From Rhizobiales bacterium CCH10-E5 (GTDB lineage: Bacteria > Pseudomonadota > Alphaproteobacteria > Rhizobiales > Beijerinckiaceae): 31,737 nt of DNA. The notes beneath the pieces were generated by a model, which saw only the letters and a list, made by a program, of their open reading frames with translations, searched no databases and was not told the origin of the DNA. This document shows positions 22,631-30,741 of the stretch, piece by piece. The stretch covers positions 1-31,737 of the forward strand of contig LSIG01000019.1 in the NCBI GenBank assembly GCA_001556125.1, in the 5' to 3' direction. Made by a program: the position numbers and the translations under genes. Numbering within the stretch: position 1 is the stretch's first letter; each line of letters opens with the position of its first letter.

Positions 22631-23404
22631 ATGTCCCATGTCGTCTCGCACCCCGTCATCGCCGGCGCATCCATCAGGATGTTTCGCGGCGGCGCCGGTC
22701 CGACCGCGCTCTTCCTGCACGGGGGCGCGGGATTGAACGTGTGGACGCCGTTCTTCAACGCCGTCTCGCAGCATCATGACCTGATCGTTCCAGAGCATCC
22801 CGGCTTCGGCGAATCCGACAATCCCGCCTGGCTCAACTCGGTCAACGACCTCACGCTGTTCTATCTCGACCTGCTGGACGAGATGAAGCTCGATCGCGTG
22901 CATCTGATCGGCAACTCCTTTGGCGGTTGGATCGCCTCCGAGATGGCGTCGCGCGATTGCGGCAAGCTCGCGAGCGTGACGCTCATCGGCCCGGCCGGCC
23001 TCGCGGCTGTGGGAGATCAGGAGGATCTCTTCCGCTGGTCCTACCCGGAGAGCACGCGCAAGCTGTTTCACAACCAGGCGATCGCTGAGCGCATCCTTTC
23101 CGCGACGCCCGGCCCCGAGCAGCTCGCAAACCTGATCAAGAACCAGACGACGATGGCGCGTCTGGGGGCGCCGGTCGGCCTGACGAATCCCGATCTCGCG
23201 CGCTGGCTGCATCGCATCACGGCGCCGGCGCATATCGTGTGGGGGCGCCACGACAATTACTGCCCGGTCGCCACCAGCGCCGCCTGGGCCGCCGCGATCC
23301 CGGGCGCGAAGACGACGATCATCGAGGACGCCGGCCATCTGCCGCATGCCGAGAAGGCCGACGTCACGGCCGAGGCCGTGCTGGCTTTCCTCAAGAACGC
23401 CTGA
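22631..23404 (+). CDS. Alpha/beta hydrolase (MhpC/BphD-like)
   Basis: 257 residues. The triad candidates are Ser96 in GNSFGGW, Asp208 in WGRHDNYCP and His236 in DAGHLPHAEKA. HGGAGLNVW gives the oxyanion loop, and PEHPGFGESDNP replaces the DxPGxG block. GNSFGGW and the H-P-G-F-G block are like C-C bond hydrolases and their esterase relatives. AAGGAGCC precedes the ATG. It is only distantly similar to the hydrolase just upstream, so the two likely act on different intermediates, for example an ester and a lactone. Confidence 0.8.
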   Translation: MSHVVSHPVIAGASIRMFRGGAGPTALFLHGGAGLNVWTPFFNAVSQHHDLIVPEHPGFGESDNPAWLNSVNDLTLFYLDLLDEMKLDRVHLIGNSFGGWIASEMASRDCGKLASVTLIGPAGLAAVGDQEDLFRWSYPESTRKLFHNQAIAERILSATPGPEQLANLIKNQTTMARLGAPVGLTNPDLARWLHRITAPAHIVWGRHDNYCPVATSAAWAAAIPGAKTTIIEDAGHLPHAEKADVTAEAVLAFLKNA

Positions 23405-23472
23405 CCCGCGGCATGGCCGCCCCGGGGCGGCCCTTCATCGCTCGATCGAGACTTTAAAAAGGAGAGCATGGC

Positions 23473-24264
23473 GTGCGCGTCGATGAACAACTGAAGCTGA
23501 AGGGGCAGATCGCCTTTGTCTCCGGCGCCGCCCGGGGCCTCGGCTTCGCCATGGCGGAGGCCGTCGCGGAGCAAGGCGCCCATGTGGTGATGACGGATAT
23601 CGACGCGGACGCCCTGGCGAGCGCGGCGGACCGGCTGCGCGCCGCCGGCGGCGCCGTCGAGACGATCGTGCTGGACGTCTCCGATCTTGATGCGATCACG
23701 CGCGCGATCGATGGGATCGTCGCCGCGCATGGACAGATCGACATCGTTTTCGCCAATGCGGGCCTCTCGGCCGGGTCGGGGCCGCGCACCGAGGCCGGCG
23801 CCATGGCAAATGTCGATCTCGCGCGCTGGAACGCGCTGCTCAACATCAATCTCACTAGCGTTTTCGTCACGATCCGCTCGGCGGCGGCGCATATGATCAA
23901 GCGTCGGCAAGGGCGTATTATCGTCACAAGCTCCATCGCGGGCCTGCGCGGCGAGCCCATGTGCGGCTACGCCTACGCCTCGACCAAGGCCGCCGTCGCC
24001 AATCTCGTGCGTCAGTCGGTGATCGAGCTTGCGCCACACAATGTCAATATCAACGCGATCGCGCCCGGTCCGTTTCTGACCGACATCGGCCAGGGACGGT
24101 TGCGCGATCCCCATGTAGCCAGCCAGTTCGTCGCCGACGTGCCACTTGGCCGCCTCGGCTCGCCCCACGAGATCAAGGGGCTCGCGCTGCTGCTCGCCTC
24201 TCCGGCCTCGAGCTTCATGACCGGCGCCGTCATCCCGATCGACGGCGGCGCCAGCGCCTATTGA
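23473..24264 (+). CDS. Short-chain dehydrogenase/reductase (SDR) 1
   Basis: 263 residues from a GTG start chosen for AAGGAGAG about 7 nt upstream; the nearby ATG is in another frame and stops at once. Cofactor loop GAARGLG is at 18-24, NAG at 95-97, catalytic Ser near 154 (TSSIAG), and YASTK with Tyr168/Lys172. Asp42 after strand 2 (TDIDADAL) favours NAD(H). The end IPIDGGASAY is typical. It probably interconverts a secondary alcohol and a ketone in the BVMO pathway. Confidence 0.88.
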   Translation: MRVDEQLKLKGQIAFVSGAARGLGFAMAEAVAEQGAHVVMTDIDADALASAADRLRAAGGAVETIVLDVSDLDAITRAIDGIVAAHGQIDIVFANAGLSAGSGPRTEAGAMANVDLARWNALLNINLTSVFVTIRSAAAHMIKRRQGRIIVTSSIAGLRGEPMCGYAYASTKAAVANLVRQSVIELAPHNVNINAIAPGPFLTDIGQGRLRDPHVASQFVADVPLGRLGSPHEIKGLALLLASPASSFMTGAVIPIDGGASAY

Positions 24265-24275
24265 GGTCCCACACC

Positions 24276-25073
24276 ATGGCGAACACACAGATGAGCGGAC
24301 ACGGCGTCCCCGCCGGCGAGGTTCTTGCTGGCAAGGTCGCGATCGTCACCGGCGCGGCGCAGGGGCTGGGCGCGGGCTTCGCGCTGACGCTTGCGAAAGC
24401 CGGCGCGCGCGTCGTCGTCGGCGATCTCTCCGACGTTTCCGTGACCTGCGCGGCGATTGCCGATATCGGCGGCGAAAGCCTCGGGGCGTGGCTCGACGTG
24501 ACGGACCCCGCCTCGGTGCGCGGCGTGGTCGAGGCCGCCCGTGCGCGTTTCGGCGGTGTTGACATACTCGTCAACAACGCCGCCATTTCGGGGCAGTTGC
24601 AACTCACGCCGCTGACGGAGTTGAACAGCGCCGACTGGGATCGCGTGATGGCCGTGAATGTTCGCGGCGTCTTCGAATGCATCAAAGCCGTCGCCCCGCT
24701 CATGCAGGAGCGCGGCTACGGCAAGATCATCAACCTGGCCTCCGGCACCGCAATCAAGGGATCGCCCGGCCTTGCGCATTACGTTGCCTCGAAAGGTGCG
24801 GTGATCTCTCTCACGCGCGCCGCGGCGCGCGAGCTTGGCGCGCAGGGCGTGCGCGTCAACGCGCTCGCGCCGGGGCTGACCATGAGCGAGGCGATGATCG
24901 CCAACCAGAGCTGGACCAGGGAAATGGTGGCGAACAACATCGCCAGCCGGGCACTCAAGCGCGAAGCCACGCCTGCGGACCTGATGGGCGCGCTGCTCTT
25001 TCTGGCGAGCCCGGCCAGCGATTTCATCACAGGTCAAACGCTTTCCGCCGACGGCGGTTCCGTCATGAACTGA
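24276..25073 (+). CDS. Short-chain dehydrogenase/reductase (SDR) 2
   Basis: 265 residues from the ATG at 24276 (GAGG upstream). GAAQGLG is at 26-32, NNAA at 100-103, catalytic Ser156 in NLASG, and YVASK with Tyr169/Lys173. Asp50 in VGDLSD suggests NAD(H). It starts 11 bp after SDR 1 ends. It is clearly diverged from SDR 1, so it is not a recent duplicate; the two may handle different alcohol/ketone steps or stereoisomers. The end QTLSADGGSVMN is typical of 3-oxoacyl-ACP-reductase-like SDRs. Confidence 0.88.
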   Translation: MANTQMSGHGVPAGEVLAGKVAIVTGAAQGLGAGFALTLAKAGARVVVGDLSDVSVTCAAIADIGGESLGAWLDVTDPASVRGVVEAARARFGGVDILVNNAAISGQLQLTPLTELNSADWDRVMAVNVRGVFECIKAVAPLMQERGYGKIINLASGTAIKGSPGLAHYVASKGAVISLTRAAARELGAQGVRVNALAPGLTMSEAMIANQSWTREMVANNIASRALKREATPADLMGALLFLASPASDFITGQTLSADGGSVMN

Positions 25074-25126
25074 CGCATGAAGCGACGCTAACGCGGAACA
25101 GCGCGAAACAGGGAGAGAACGTCACA

Positions 25127-26155
25127 ATGAGAACGCCATTTGCAGCCCTGCAGGCCGCGGCCATCGCCGCGCTCGCCCTGCTCTCCTGCGCCCCTGCGGC
25201 CAGCGCGCAGGAAAAGGTCGTCGTCTACACCGTCACGCCTTTTCCCGAGATGAATCGCCGCATCAGCGACGAATTCACCAAGCGCACCGGCATCAAGGTC
25301 GAGTATCTCAACGTGCCGGCGGTCGGCACCCTCGCCGCGCGCATCCGAAGCGAGAAGGACCGGCCGCGCGCCGACGTCTTCGCGACCGCGCCCGTCGATT
25401 TCCATGAGGCGCTGGCCAAGGACGGCCTGCTGACGCCCTATCTTTCCCCTGGTCTCCCGCCCGATGCAGTGGCCAAGGGCTATGCGGACGCCAAGGGCAA
25501 CTGGACTGGCTGGTTCGCCACTGCGACGGCGATTTTCTGGAACACTAGCCAGTTCAAGAAGGAGATCGGGGAAAACGCCAAGCCGCCGCAGACCTGGGAT
25601 GATCTGCTCAAGCCGGAATTCAAGGGCAAGCTCGTCAGCGCGAACCCGCAGACCTCGGCCGTCGGCTTCGTCCAGCTCGCCACGCAGATGTTTCGCCTGG
25701 GAGAAGACAAGGCCTGGGACTATGTCAAGGCCTTCGCCGCCAACTCGGCCCAGTTCACGCCCTCGGCTCCGATCGTCGTGGCTCTGGTCGAGAAGGGCGA
25801 GGTCCCGGTCGGCGTATTCTGGCTCAGCGACATTCTGACAGCGAAGGTCGGCCGCAACCAGCCGCTGGAGGTCATGGTTCCGCCCGACAACGCTGTCGCG
25901 ATCTGGGCGGCCTCGATCGTCAAGGGCGGGCCAAACCCTGAGGGGGCGAAGAAATATATCGATTTCCTCACCTCCGAATTCGTGCAGGACACTGCGGCGA
26001 AGGTCGCCTTCTATCATCCCCTCAATACGAAAGTGGCGCCGCCTGTCGGCGCGCCCTCGCTCACCGAAATGAGCGTCGTGAAATACGACATGGAATGGGC
26101 GACCGCGAACATGGACCGCCTGCGCAAGAAGTGGGGCGCGGTCACCGGCCAGTGA
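25127..26155 (+). CDS. Fbp-type ABC substrate-binding protein, copy 1
   Basis: 342 residues with a signal peptide ending PAASA before QEKVVVYT. LLSC in the signal could also be read as a weak lipobox. VVVYTVTPFPEMNRRISDEF, then GIKVEYLNVPAVGTLAARI and RADVF follow the FbpA/AfuA/PhnS family (extracellular solute-binding type). At the place where ferric-binding members carry paired tyrosines (x-NYYW), this protein reads VGVFWLSDIL, so iron binding is doubtful; an organic ligand is more likely. GGGAGAG precedes the ATG. The next gene is a close tandem copy. Confidence 0.85.
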   Translation: MRTPFAALQAAAIAALALLSCAPAASAQEKVVVYTVTPFPEMNRRISDEFTKRTGIKVEYLNVPAVGTLAARIRSEKDRPRADVFATAPVDFHEALAKDGLLTPYLSPGLPPDAVAKGYADAKGNWTGWFATATAIFWNTSQFKKEIGENAKPPQTWDDLLKPEFKGKLVSANPQTSAVGFVQLATQMFRLGEDKAWDYVKAFAANSAQFTPSAPIVVALVEKGEVPVGVFWLSDILTAKVGRNQPLEVMVPPDNAVAIWAASIVKGGPNPEGAKKYIDFLTSEFVQDTAAKVAFYHPLNTKVAPPVGAPSLTEMSVVKYDMEWATANMDRLRKKWGAVTGQ

Positions 26156-26182
26156 CGCGCGGCGCGCTTAAGACGCGAAGGT

Positions 26183-26206
26183 CGGCCGCCGCCAGATCGG
26201 CGGCCG
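26183..26206 (+). repeat. Stem-loop between the two binding-protein genes
   Basis: CGGCCGCC (26183-26190) pairs with GGCGGCCG (26199-26206) around an 8-nt loop. Such stems behind binding-protein genes can protect upstream mRNA, giving more binding protein than permease. Confidence 0.5.
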
Positions 26207-26255
26207 GAACACAACAAAGGCGCGAACCTGCGCCGATGCGGGAGGCAAAGTCGAA

Positions 26256-27281
26256 TTGAAGAAATATCTCAACATGCAGATGGCCGCGGCGCTTCTTGCG
26301 CTCACCCTGTTCCCGGGCGCAAGCGCGATCGCGCAGGAAAAGATCGTCGTCTACACGGTCCTTCCGATCGCCGAGATGAACCGTCGCATCAGCGACGAGT
26401 TCACGAAGCGGACCGGCGTCAAGGTCGAGTATCTCAACGTTCCCGCGGTGGGCACGCTGGCCGCGCGCATCCGCAGCGAGAAGGACAGGCCGCGCGCCGA
26501 TATCTTCGCGGCCGCCCCCATCGATTTCCAGGAGGCCCTGGCCAAGGACGGGCTGCTGGTTTCCTACAAGTCGCCGAACCTTTATCCGGACGCCGTCGCG
26601 AAGGGATACGTCGATCCCAAGGGATACTGGACCGGCTGGATCGCGACCGCCACGGCGATCTTCTGGAACACGACCCAGTTCAACAAGGAGTTTGGCGACA
26701 AGGTCGCCCATCCCAAGACCTGGGACGATTTGCTGAAGCCTGAATTCAAGGGCAAGCTGGTCGCCGCCAATCCGCAGACCTCGGCCATCGGCTTCATCCA
26801 GCTTGCGACGCAGGTCTTCCGGCTCGGCGAGGACAAGGCGTGGGAATACACCAAGACATTCTCCGCCAATGTCGCTCAGTTCACGCCTTCGGCGCCGATC
26901 GTGGTGGCGCTTGTGGAGAAGGGTGAGGCGCCGGCCGGCGTCTACTGGCTTGGCGACATCCTGACGGCCAAGCTCAACCGGGGCCAGCCGCTTGATTACG
27001 CCATACCGCCCGACAACGCCGTCGCGATCTGGTCGGCCTCGATCGTCAAAGGCGGCCCCAATCCAGAGGGCGCGAAGAAGTTCATCGACTTCCTCACCTC
27101 CGAATACGCCCAGGACATTGCCGCCAAGGTCGGCTTTTTCCACCCCCTGAATCCCAAGGTCGCCCCGCCCGTCGGCGCGCCGTCGATCGCGGACATGAAG
27201 GTGGCGAAATACGACATGGAATGGGCGACGGCCAACATGGACCGCGTCCGCAAGAAGTGGGGCGAGGTTTCGGGCCAGTAA
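26256..27281 (+). CDS. Fbp-type ABC substrate-binding protein, copy 2 (TTG start)
   Basis: 341 residues. The start is a TTG at 26256 with GGGAGG about 10 nt upstream, giving MKKYLNMQMAAALLALTLF and a signal ending GASAIA before QEKIVVYT. The first in-frame ATG (26274) would lie too far from that site and shorten the signal. The mature protein is very close to copy 1 along its whole length; by eye about four residues in five agree, with long identical runs. The tyrosine-pair position is also changed (AGVYWLGDIL). Unlike copy 1 there is no Cys in the signal. The pair is a tandem duplication that has diverged, perhaps for different ligands. Confidence 0.85.
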   Translation: MKKYLNMQMAAALLALTLFPGASAIAQEKIVVYTVLPIAEMNRRISDEFTKRTGVKVEYLNVPAVGTLAARIRSEKDRPRADIFAAAPIDFQEALAKDGLLVSYKSPNLYPDAVAKGYVDPKGYWTGWIATATAIFWNTTQFNKEFGDKVAHPKTWDDLLKPEFKGKLVAANPQTSAIGFIQLATQVFRLGEDKAWEYTKTFSANVAQFTPSAPIVVALVEKGEAPAGVYWLGDILTAKLNRGQPLDYAIPPDNAVAIWSASIVKGGPNPEGAKKFIDFLTSEYAQDIAAKVGFFHPLNPKVAPPVGAPSIADMKVAKYDMEWATANMDRVRKKWGEVSGQ

Positions 27282-27305
27282 CCCGCCCGCCCGCCGGCTA
27301 ACGGA

Positions 27306-27330
27306 GCCGGCGCCCCGACGCGGCGCCGGC
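27306..27330 (+). repeat. Stem-loop between binding protein and permease genes
   Basis: GCCGGCGCC (27306-27314) pairs exactly with GGCGCCGGC (27322-27330) around a 7-nt loop. The position matches the mRNA-stabilising or attenuating hairpins often found after binding-protein genes of ABC operons. Confidence 0.55.
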
Positions 27331-27361
27331 GCTCCGCAGCGACGAACTCAACGGAACGATC

Positions 27362-29023
27362 ATGTCAATACTGGCGATGCGACGATTGGGAATCATGACA
27401 GGGAACGGCGGCGACGTCCGGATCGAACGGGGAGTCGCCGCGCTCTATGTGTTCGTTCTCGCTTTGCTCGTCGTTTTCGTCGTGTTGCCGACAATTGCGG
27501 TGCTGCGCTTTCCCGGCGTTGAGGACTACATCAACATGATGGGCAACGCGCGATGGCGGCGCGCGGCGACCAATACGGTCGTCATAACGCTGCTGTCGAC
27601 ATTTTCCTCTACGGCGATCGGCTTCGCCTTCGCCTTCGCGGCCACGCGTCGGGACATTCCCGGGGCGCGCTTCTTCAGCCTTCTGAGCCTGGCGCCGCTC
27701 TTTGCTCCGCCTTTCATGATCGCCTTCGCCTATCTGCTTCTGTTCGGGCGGCAGGGATTGATCAGTCGTCATTTGCTCGGTCTCGATCTCGACATCTTCG
27801 GCTGGACGGGTCTGTGGCTGGCCCAGACCATCGCCTTCTTTCCGCTTGCGAGCATGATCCTGAAAGGCGTGCTGGAAGGCATCCACCCCAGCGCCGAGCA
27901 GGCCGCGCTGACGCTTGGCGCGACAGAGGGTCAGGCGCTGCGCACGATCACGCTTCCGCTTGTCGCGCCGGGACTGATCGGCGCGATGCTCGTCGTCGCG
28001 ATCACCGTGCTGGCGGATTTCGGCAACGCCGTCGTCATCGCCGGGAACTATCCCGTGCTGGCCACAGAGGCGTGGTTCATGATGGAGGGGCTCGCCGATC
28101 TCAAGGCGGCGGCCGTCGTCGTCGGCCTGCTGCTCGTCCCTGCGGTGGCGCTCTTCGTCGCGAGCCGGCGTCTGCTCGGCGATCGCCGCTATTCAACCGT
28201 CACCGGCCGCGGCGGGACGATGGAGCAGATCAAGACGCCGGCCTTGCTGAAATGGCTGGTGGTCGGCGTCTGCTCGCTGGTCAGCGCTGTCGTGGTCGTT
28301 CTCTATCTGGGCATCGTCTATGCGGGTCTGGCGGACACATGGGGCTCGGACTGGTCGCTCACGCTTCGCCACTGGAAAGAGGCCTGGGCCTATGCCGACG
28401 CGCTCTGGTCGAGCATTCTCGTGGCGGCGCTCGCGGGCGCGGTGACGGCGATTCTGGGGCAGCTTGCGGCCTTCCTCAAATCGCGCGCCCTGCCGTTCCG
28501 GCCGGTTCTGGATTTCCTTGCGGTTCTGCCCGGCGCGCTACCTGGCGTGTTCATTGGCGTCGGCTTCGTTCTGGCCTTCAACAAGCCGCCGATCGAACTC
28601 GCCGGGTCGATTTGGATCGTCGTGTTCGCGCTCGGCTTCTGGCATTTGCCGCTCGCCTATCAGGCGACGACTGTCGCGCTGGACCAGATTCACCGCAGCA
28701 TCGAGGACGCCGCGCGCGATCTCGGCGCCGGCGAACTGAGGCTTGTCGCCGATGTCTATGCGCCGCTGCTGGCGAAGGTGCTTCTGGCGTCCTTCCTGCA
28801 ATCCTTCGTGCGCTCTGTCAGCAATATCAGCGTCGTCGTCTTTCTCGTGGCGCCCGGCAATGTGATGGTGACCTTCGTCATCCTGCAGATGATCGGCGGC
28901 ATCGACTGGAGCGGCGCCGCCGCGCTCACGACCTTCCTGCTGCTTCTGACGTTCCTCTGCATCGGCGTGGCCGCGCTGGTCGTGGGACGCACCACTTCAT
29001 TCTCGCGAGGATTCCAGCCATGA
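27362..29023 (+). CDS. Fbp-type ABC permease (two fused membrane halves)
   Basis: 553 residues with about twelve hydrophobic segments in two homologous halves, as in FbpB/AfuB. The first half contains AEQAALTLGATEGQALRTIT, then LPLVAPGLIGAML; the second contains SIEDAARDLGAGELRLVADV, then YAPLLAKVLLASFL. These are the two EAA loops that contact the ATPase. It follows the binding-protein pair by 80 bp and overlaps the ATPase start by 4 bp. The start at 27362 has GGAA upstream; an inner ATG is possible. Confidence 0.9.
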   Translation: MSILAMRRLGIMTGNGGDVRIERGVAALYVFVLALLVVFVVLPTIAVLRFPGVEDYINMMGNARWRRAATNTVVITLLSTFSSTAIGFAFAFAATRRDIPGARFFSLLSLAPLFAPPFMIAFAYLLLFGRQGLISRHLLGLDLDIFGWTGLWLAQTIAFFPLASMILKGVLEGIHPSAEQAALTLGATEGQALRTITLPLVAPGLIGAMLVVAITVLADFGNAVVIAGNYPVLATEAWFMMEGLADLKAAAVVVGLLLVPAVALFVASRRLLGDRRYSTVTGRGGTMEQIKTPALLKWLVVGVCSLVSAVVVVLYLGIVYAGLADTWGSDWSLTLRHWKEAWAYADALWSSILVAALAGAVTAILGQLAAFLKSRALPFRPVLDFLAVLPGALPGVFIGVGFVLAFNKPPIELAGSIWIVVFALGFWHLPLAYQATTVALDQIHRSIEDAARDLGAGELRLVADVYAPLLAKVLLASFLQSFVRSVSNISVVVFLVAPGNVMVTFVILQMIGGIDWSGAAALTTFLLLLTFLCIGVAALVVGRTTSFSRGFQP

Positions 29024-30117
29024 CAATGCCACTGATGGCGACCGAGCAAGCCGCCAGCGCGCCTGACGCGGCGTTCGACGCCCATGTGCGCCTAATCGGC
29101 GTTACAAAGCGTCTCGGCGATTTTGTGGCCGTCGACGACATTTCGCTCGACATCGCGCGTGGCGAGATGCTGACGCTTCTCGGCCCTTCGGGCTGCGGCA
29201 AGAGCACGACGCTGCGGCTTCTGGCGGGGTTTTATCAACCCACGCAGGGTGAAATCATTCTTGACAGCGCCAACATCACGCGGCTAGCGCCCAACCAGCG
29301 CCAGATGACGATGGTGTTTCAGGAATACGCCCTGTTTCCGCACCTCAGCGTCGCGGACAACATCGGCTACGGCCTCCAGCGCAGACGTGTGAACGCCGCG
29401 GAGGCTGAAAAGCGCATCGCGGAGATGCTCGATCTGGTTGGGCTCGGCGGAGCGGGCCTCAAACATCCCCACCAGCTATCGGGCGGCCAGCAACAGCGCG
29501 TCGCCCTGGCGCGCGCGCTCGCTGTCGATCCGCAGGTGCTGCTACTCGACGAGCCGCTGTCGAACCTGGACGCGCGGCTTCGTGTGCGGTTGCGCGAAGA
29601 GATCGTTCGGCTGCAACGCGTGCTGGGAAAGACGATGGTCTTCGTCACGCACGATCAAGAGGAGGCGCTTTCGATCTCCGACAGAATCGCCGTCATGCGG
29701 GACGGACGCATCGAACAGCTCGACGCGCCGGAGCAGATCTATTTCCACCCCCGCAATCGATACGTCGCGGAGTTTGTCGGAACGGCGAATTTCCTGCCTG
29801 TCGAGATCGTAGATGACGCGGCGATCCGCGTGGGATCGAACGTCCTCCCCTTCCCGGCGCGGCACGTGTCCGGCAAGCCGTCCTTGATGGTGCGGCCGGA
29901 ATGTCTGCGGCTTCTGGCCACGAGCGAGGCCGGTTCGGCGCATACCCTGTGCGGGCGGATCGAACGCAAATCATTTCACGGTGCGACCGCGCGCTACTGG
30001 GTGCAGACGCCGATCGGCGAACTGATCGTGGATTGCCCGGCGCCCGCCGCCCCTGCGGTCGGCGAGGAGGTCGGCGTGCAGCTCGATATCGCGCGCGCCC
30101 ATCTGATCGGCGATTGA
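29020..30117 (+). CDS. Fbp/Pot-type ABC ATPase with C-terminal TOBE domain
   Basis: 365 residues from the ATG overlapping the permease stop. Walker A GPSGCGKST is at 55-63, FQEYALFPHLS near 100-110, signature LSGGQQQR at 153-160, Walker B LLLDEPLSNLD (DE 177-178), and VTHDQEEAL. The last 110 residues hold the regulatory TOBE-type domain (LMVRPECLRLL; FHGATARYWVQTPIGELIVDC). It is the last gene of the operon and is followed by a large hairpin. Confidence 0.92.
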   Translation: MTMPLMATEQAASAPDAAFDAHVRLIGVTKRLGDFVAVDDISLDIARGEMLTLLGPSGCGKSTTLRLLAGFYQPTQGEIILDSANITRLAPNQRQMTMVFQEYALFPHLSVADNIGYGLQRRRVNAAEAEKRIAEMLDLVGLGGAGLKHPHQLSGGQQQRVALARALAVDPQVLLLDEPLSNLDARLRVRLREEIVRLQRVLGKTMVFVTHDQEEALSISDRIAVMRDGRIEQLDAPEQIYFHPRNRYVAEFVGTANFLPVEIVDDAAIRVGSNVLPFPARHVSGKPSLMVRPECLRLLATSEAGSAHTLCGRIERKSFHGATARYWVQTPIGELIVDCPAPAAPAVGEEVGVQLDIARAHLIGD

Positions 30118-30123
30118 GGCCAC

Positions 30124-30176
30124 CGCCCCATCATTCCGCGCGGCGAGCCTGTCGCCACGCGGAATGATAGGGGGCG
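30124..30176 (+). terminator. Large hairpin ending the catabolic operon
   Basis: CGCCCC-A-TCATTCCGCG (30124-30140) pairs with CGCGGAATGAT-A-GGGGGCG (30158-30176) with a small bulge, and GGCGA/TCGCC (30142-30146, 30152-30156) makes an inner stem. It starts 7 bp after the ATPase stop. There is no T-run, so it may act as a processing or stabilising 3' structure as well as a stop. Confidence 0.6.
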
Positions 30177-30188
30177 ATCTGCGAGCTG

Positions 30189-30325
30189 CTACGGATCCCA
30201 GGGAAGTCGAAACTGGTCGAAGCGATCAGCTAGCCGCTCAGTTCGCTCTCGGTATTGAGGATGCGGCCATCCTTGTAGTCGCCGTGCAGCTTGAGCATAT
30301 AGCAGGTGCTGTGTGAGAGGCTCAA
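30189..30325 (-). pseudogene. Remnant of a SIR2-like (SIR2_2-type) defence protein gene
   Basis: In one minus-strand frame (30325 to a TAG at 30230) the residues SLSHSTCYMLKLHGDYKDGR, then ILNTESELSG match the SIR2-like segment C-Y-L-LKLHGDY-x-D-x-RI-x-NT-x-x-EL. In the next frame RLADRFDQFRLPWDP continues the family pattern LLDRIFDQFGL-x-x-x-GWS. A frameshift therefore splits the match, and nothing recognisable lies further upstream before the IS3 end at about 30427. Full proteins of this kind bind or degrade NAD in phage defence. This copy is dead. Confidence 0.5.
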
Positions 30326-30426
30326 GCGCCAGACCATACACCAGAGACGCTTGCAGCATCAGCTGCAGGCCACATAACCTCAAATCCAGATAAGCCAGAC
30401 ACTCCGTTCCTGAGGCGCCGCAACAG

Positions 30427-30741
30427 TGAATAGCCCCGAGTTTCGTGGACGCCTTCGGGCTACATCTGGTGCTGCCGTTCGAACTCGACGGGTGACAGCA
30501 TCCCATTCCTGACATGCTTGCGTCTGGGATTGTAGAACATCTCGATGTAGTCGAACACGTCCTGCCTTGCCTCTTCGCGCGTTCGGTAGGTCTTGCGGCG
30601 TATCCGCTCCCGCTTGAGCAGGTTGAAGAAGCTTTCTGCTACCGCGTTGTCGTGGCAGTTCCCGCGCCGGCTCATCGAGTGCTCAAAATTGTGGTGCTTG
30701 AGGAAGGCAGCCCAATCCATGCTGGTGAACTGGGAGCCCTG
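30427..30741 (-). mobile_element. IS3-family element fragment (3' end)
   Basis: It runs from a terminal-looking TGAATAGCCCCGAGTTTCG at about 30427, which resembles IS3-family ends, through the 3' part of its transposase. It is broken at about 30741, where IS110-family sequence begins. The terminal inverted repeat could not be confirmed because the other end is not adjacent. Confidence 0.6.
30460..30741 (-). pseudogene. IS3-family transposase (OrfB, rve domain), C-terminal fragment
   Basis: The C-terminal part of an IS3-type DDE integrase domain: GSQFTSMDWAAFLKHHNFEH, SMSRRGNCHDNAVAESFFNL (with the catalytic Glu in AESFF), RTREEARQDVFDYIEMFYNP and SPVEFERQHQM. The match begins just after the D of the usual HSDQGSQFTS motif; everything before GSQFTS is replaced by foreign sequence at the IS110 junction. 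The frame stays open across the junction, but those extra residues are not transposase. Confidence 0.85.

Noticed and set aside
27553..29019. Long upstream extension of the last ATPase frame within the permease gene
   Set aside because: Arg/Ala-rich text with no ABC features; the ATG at 29020 overlaps the permease stop by 4 bp and gives a normal-length ATPase.
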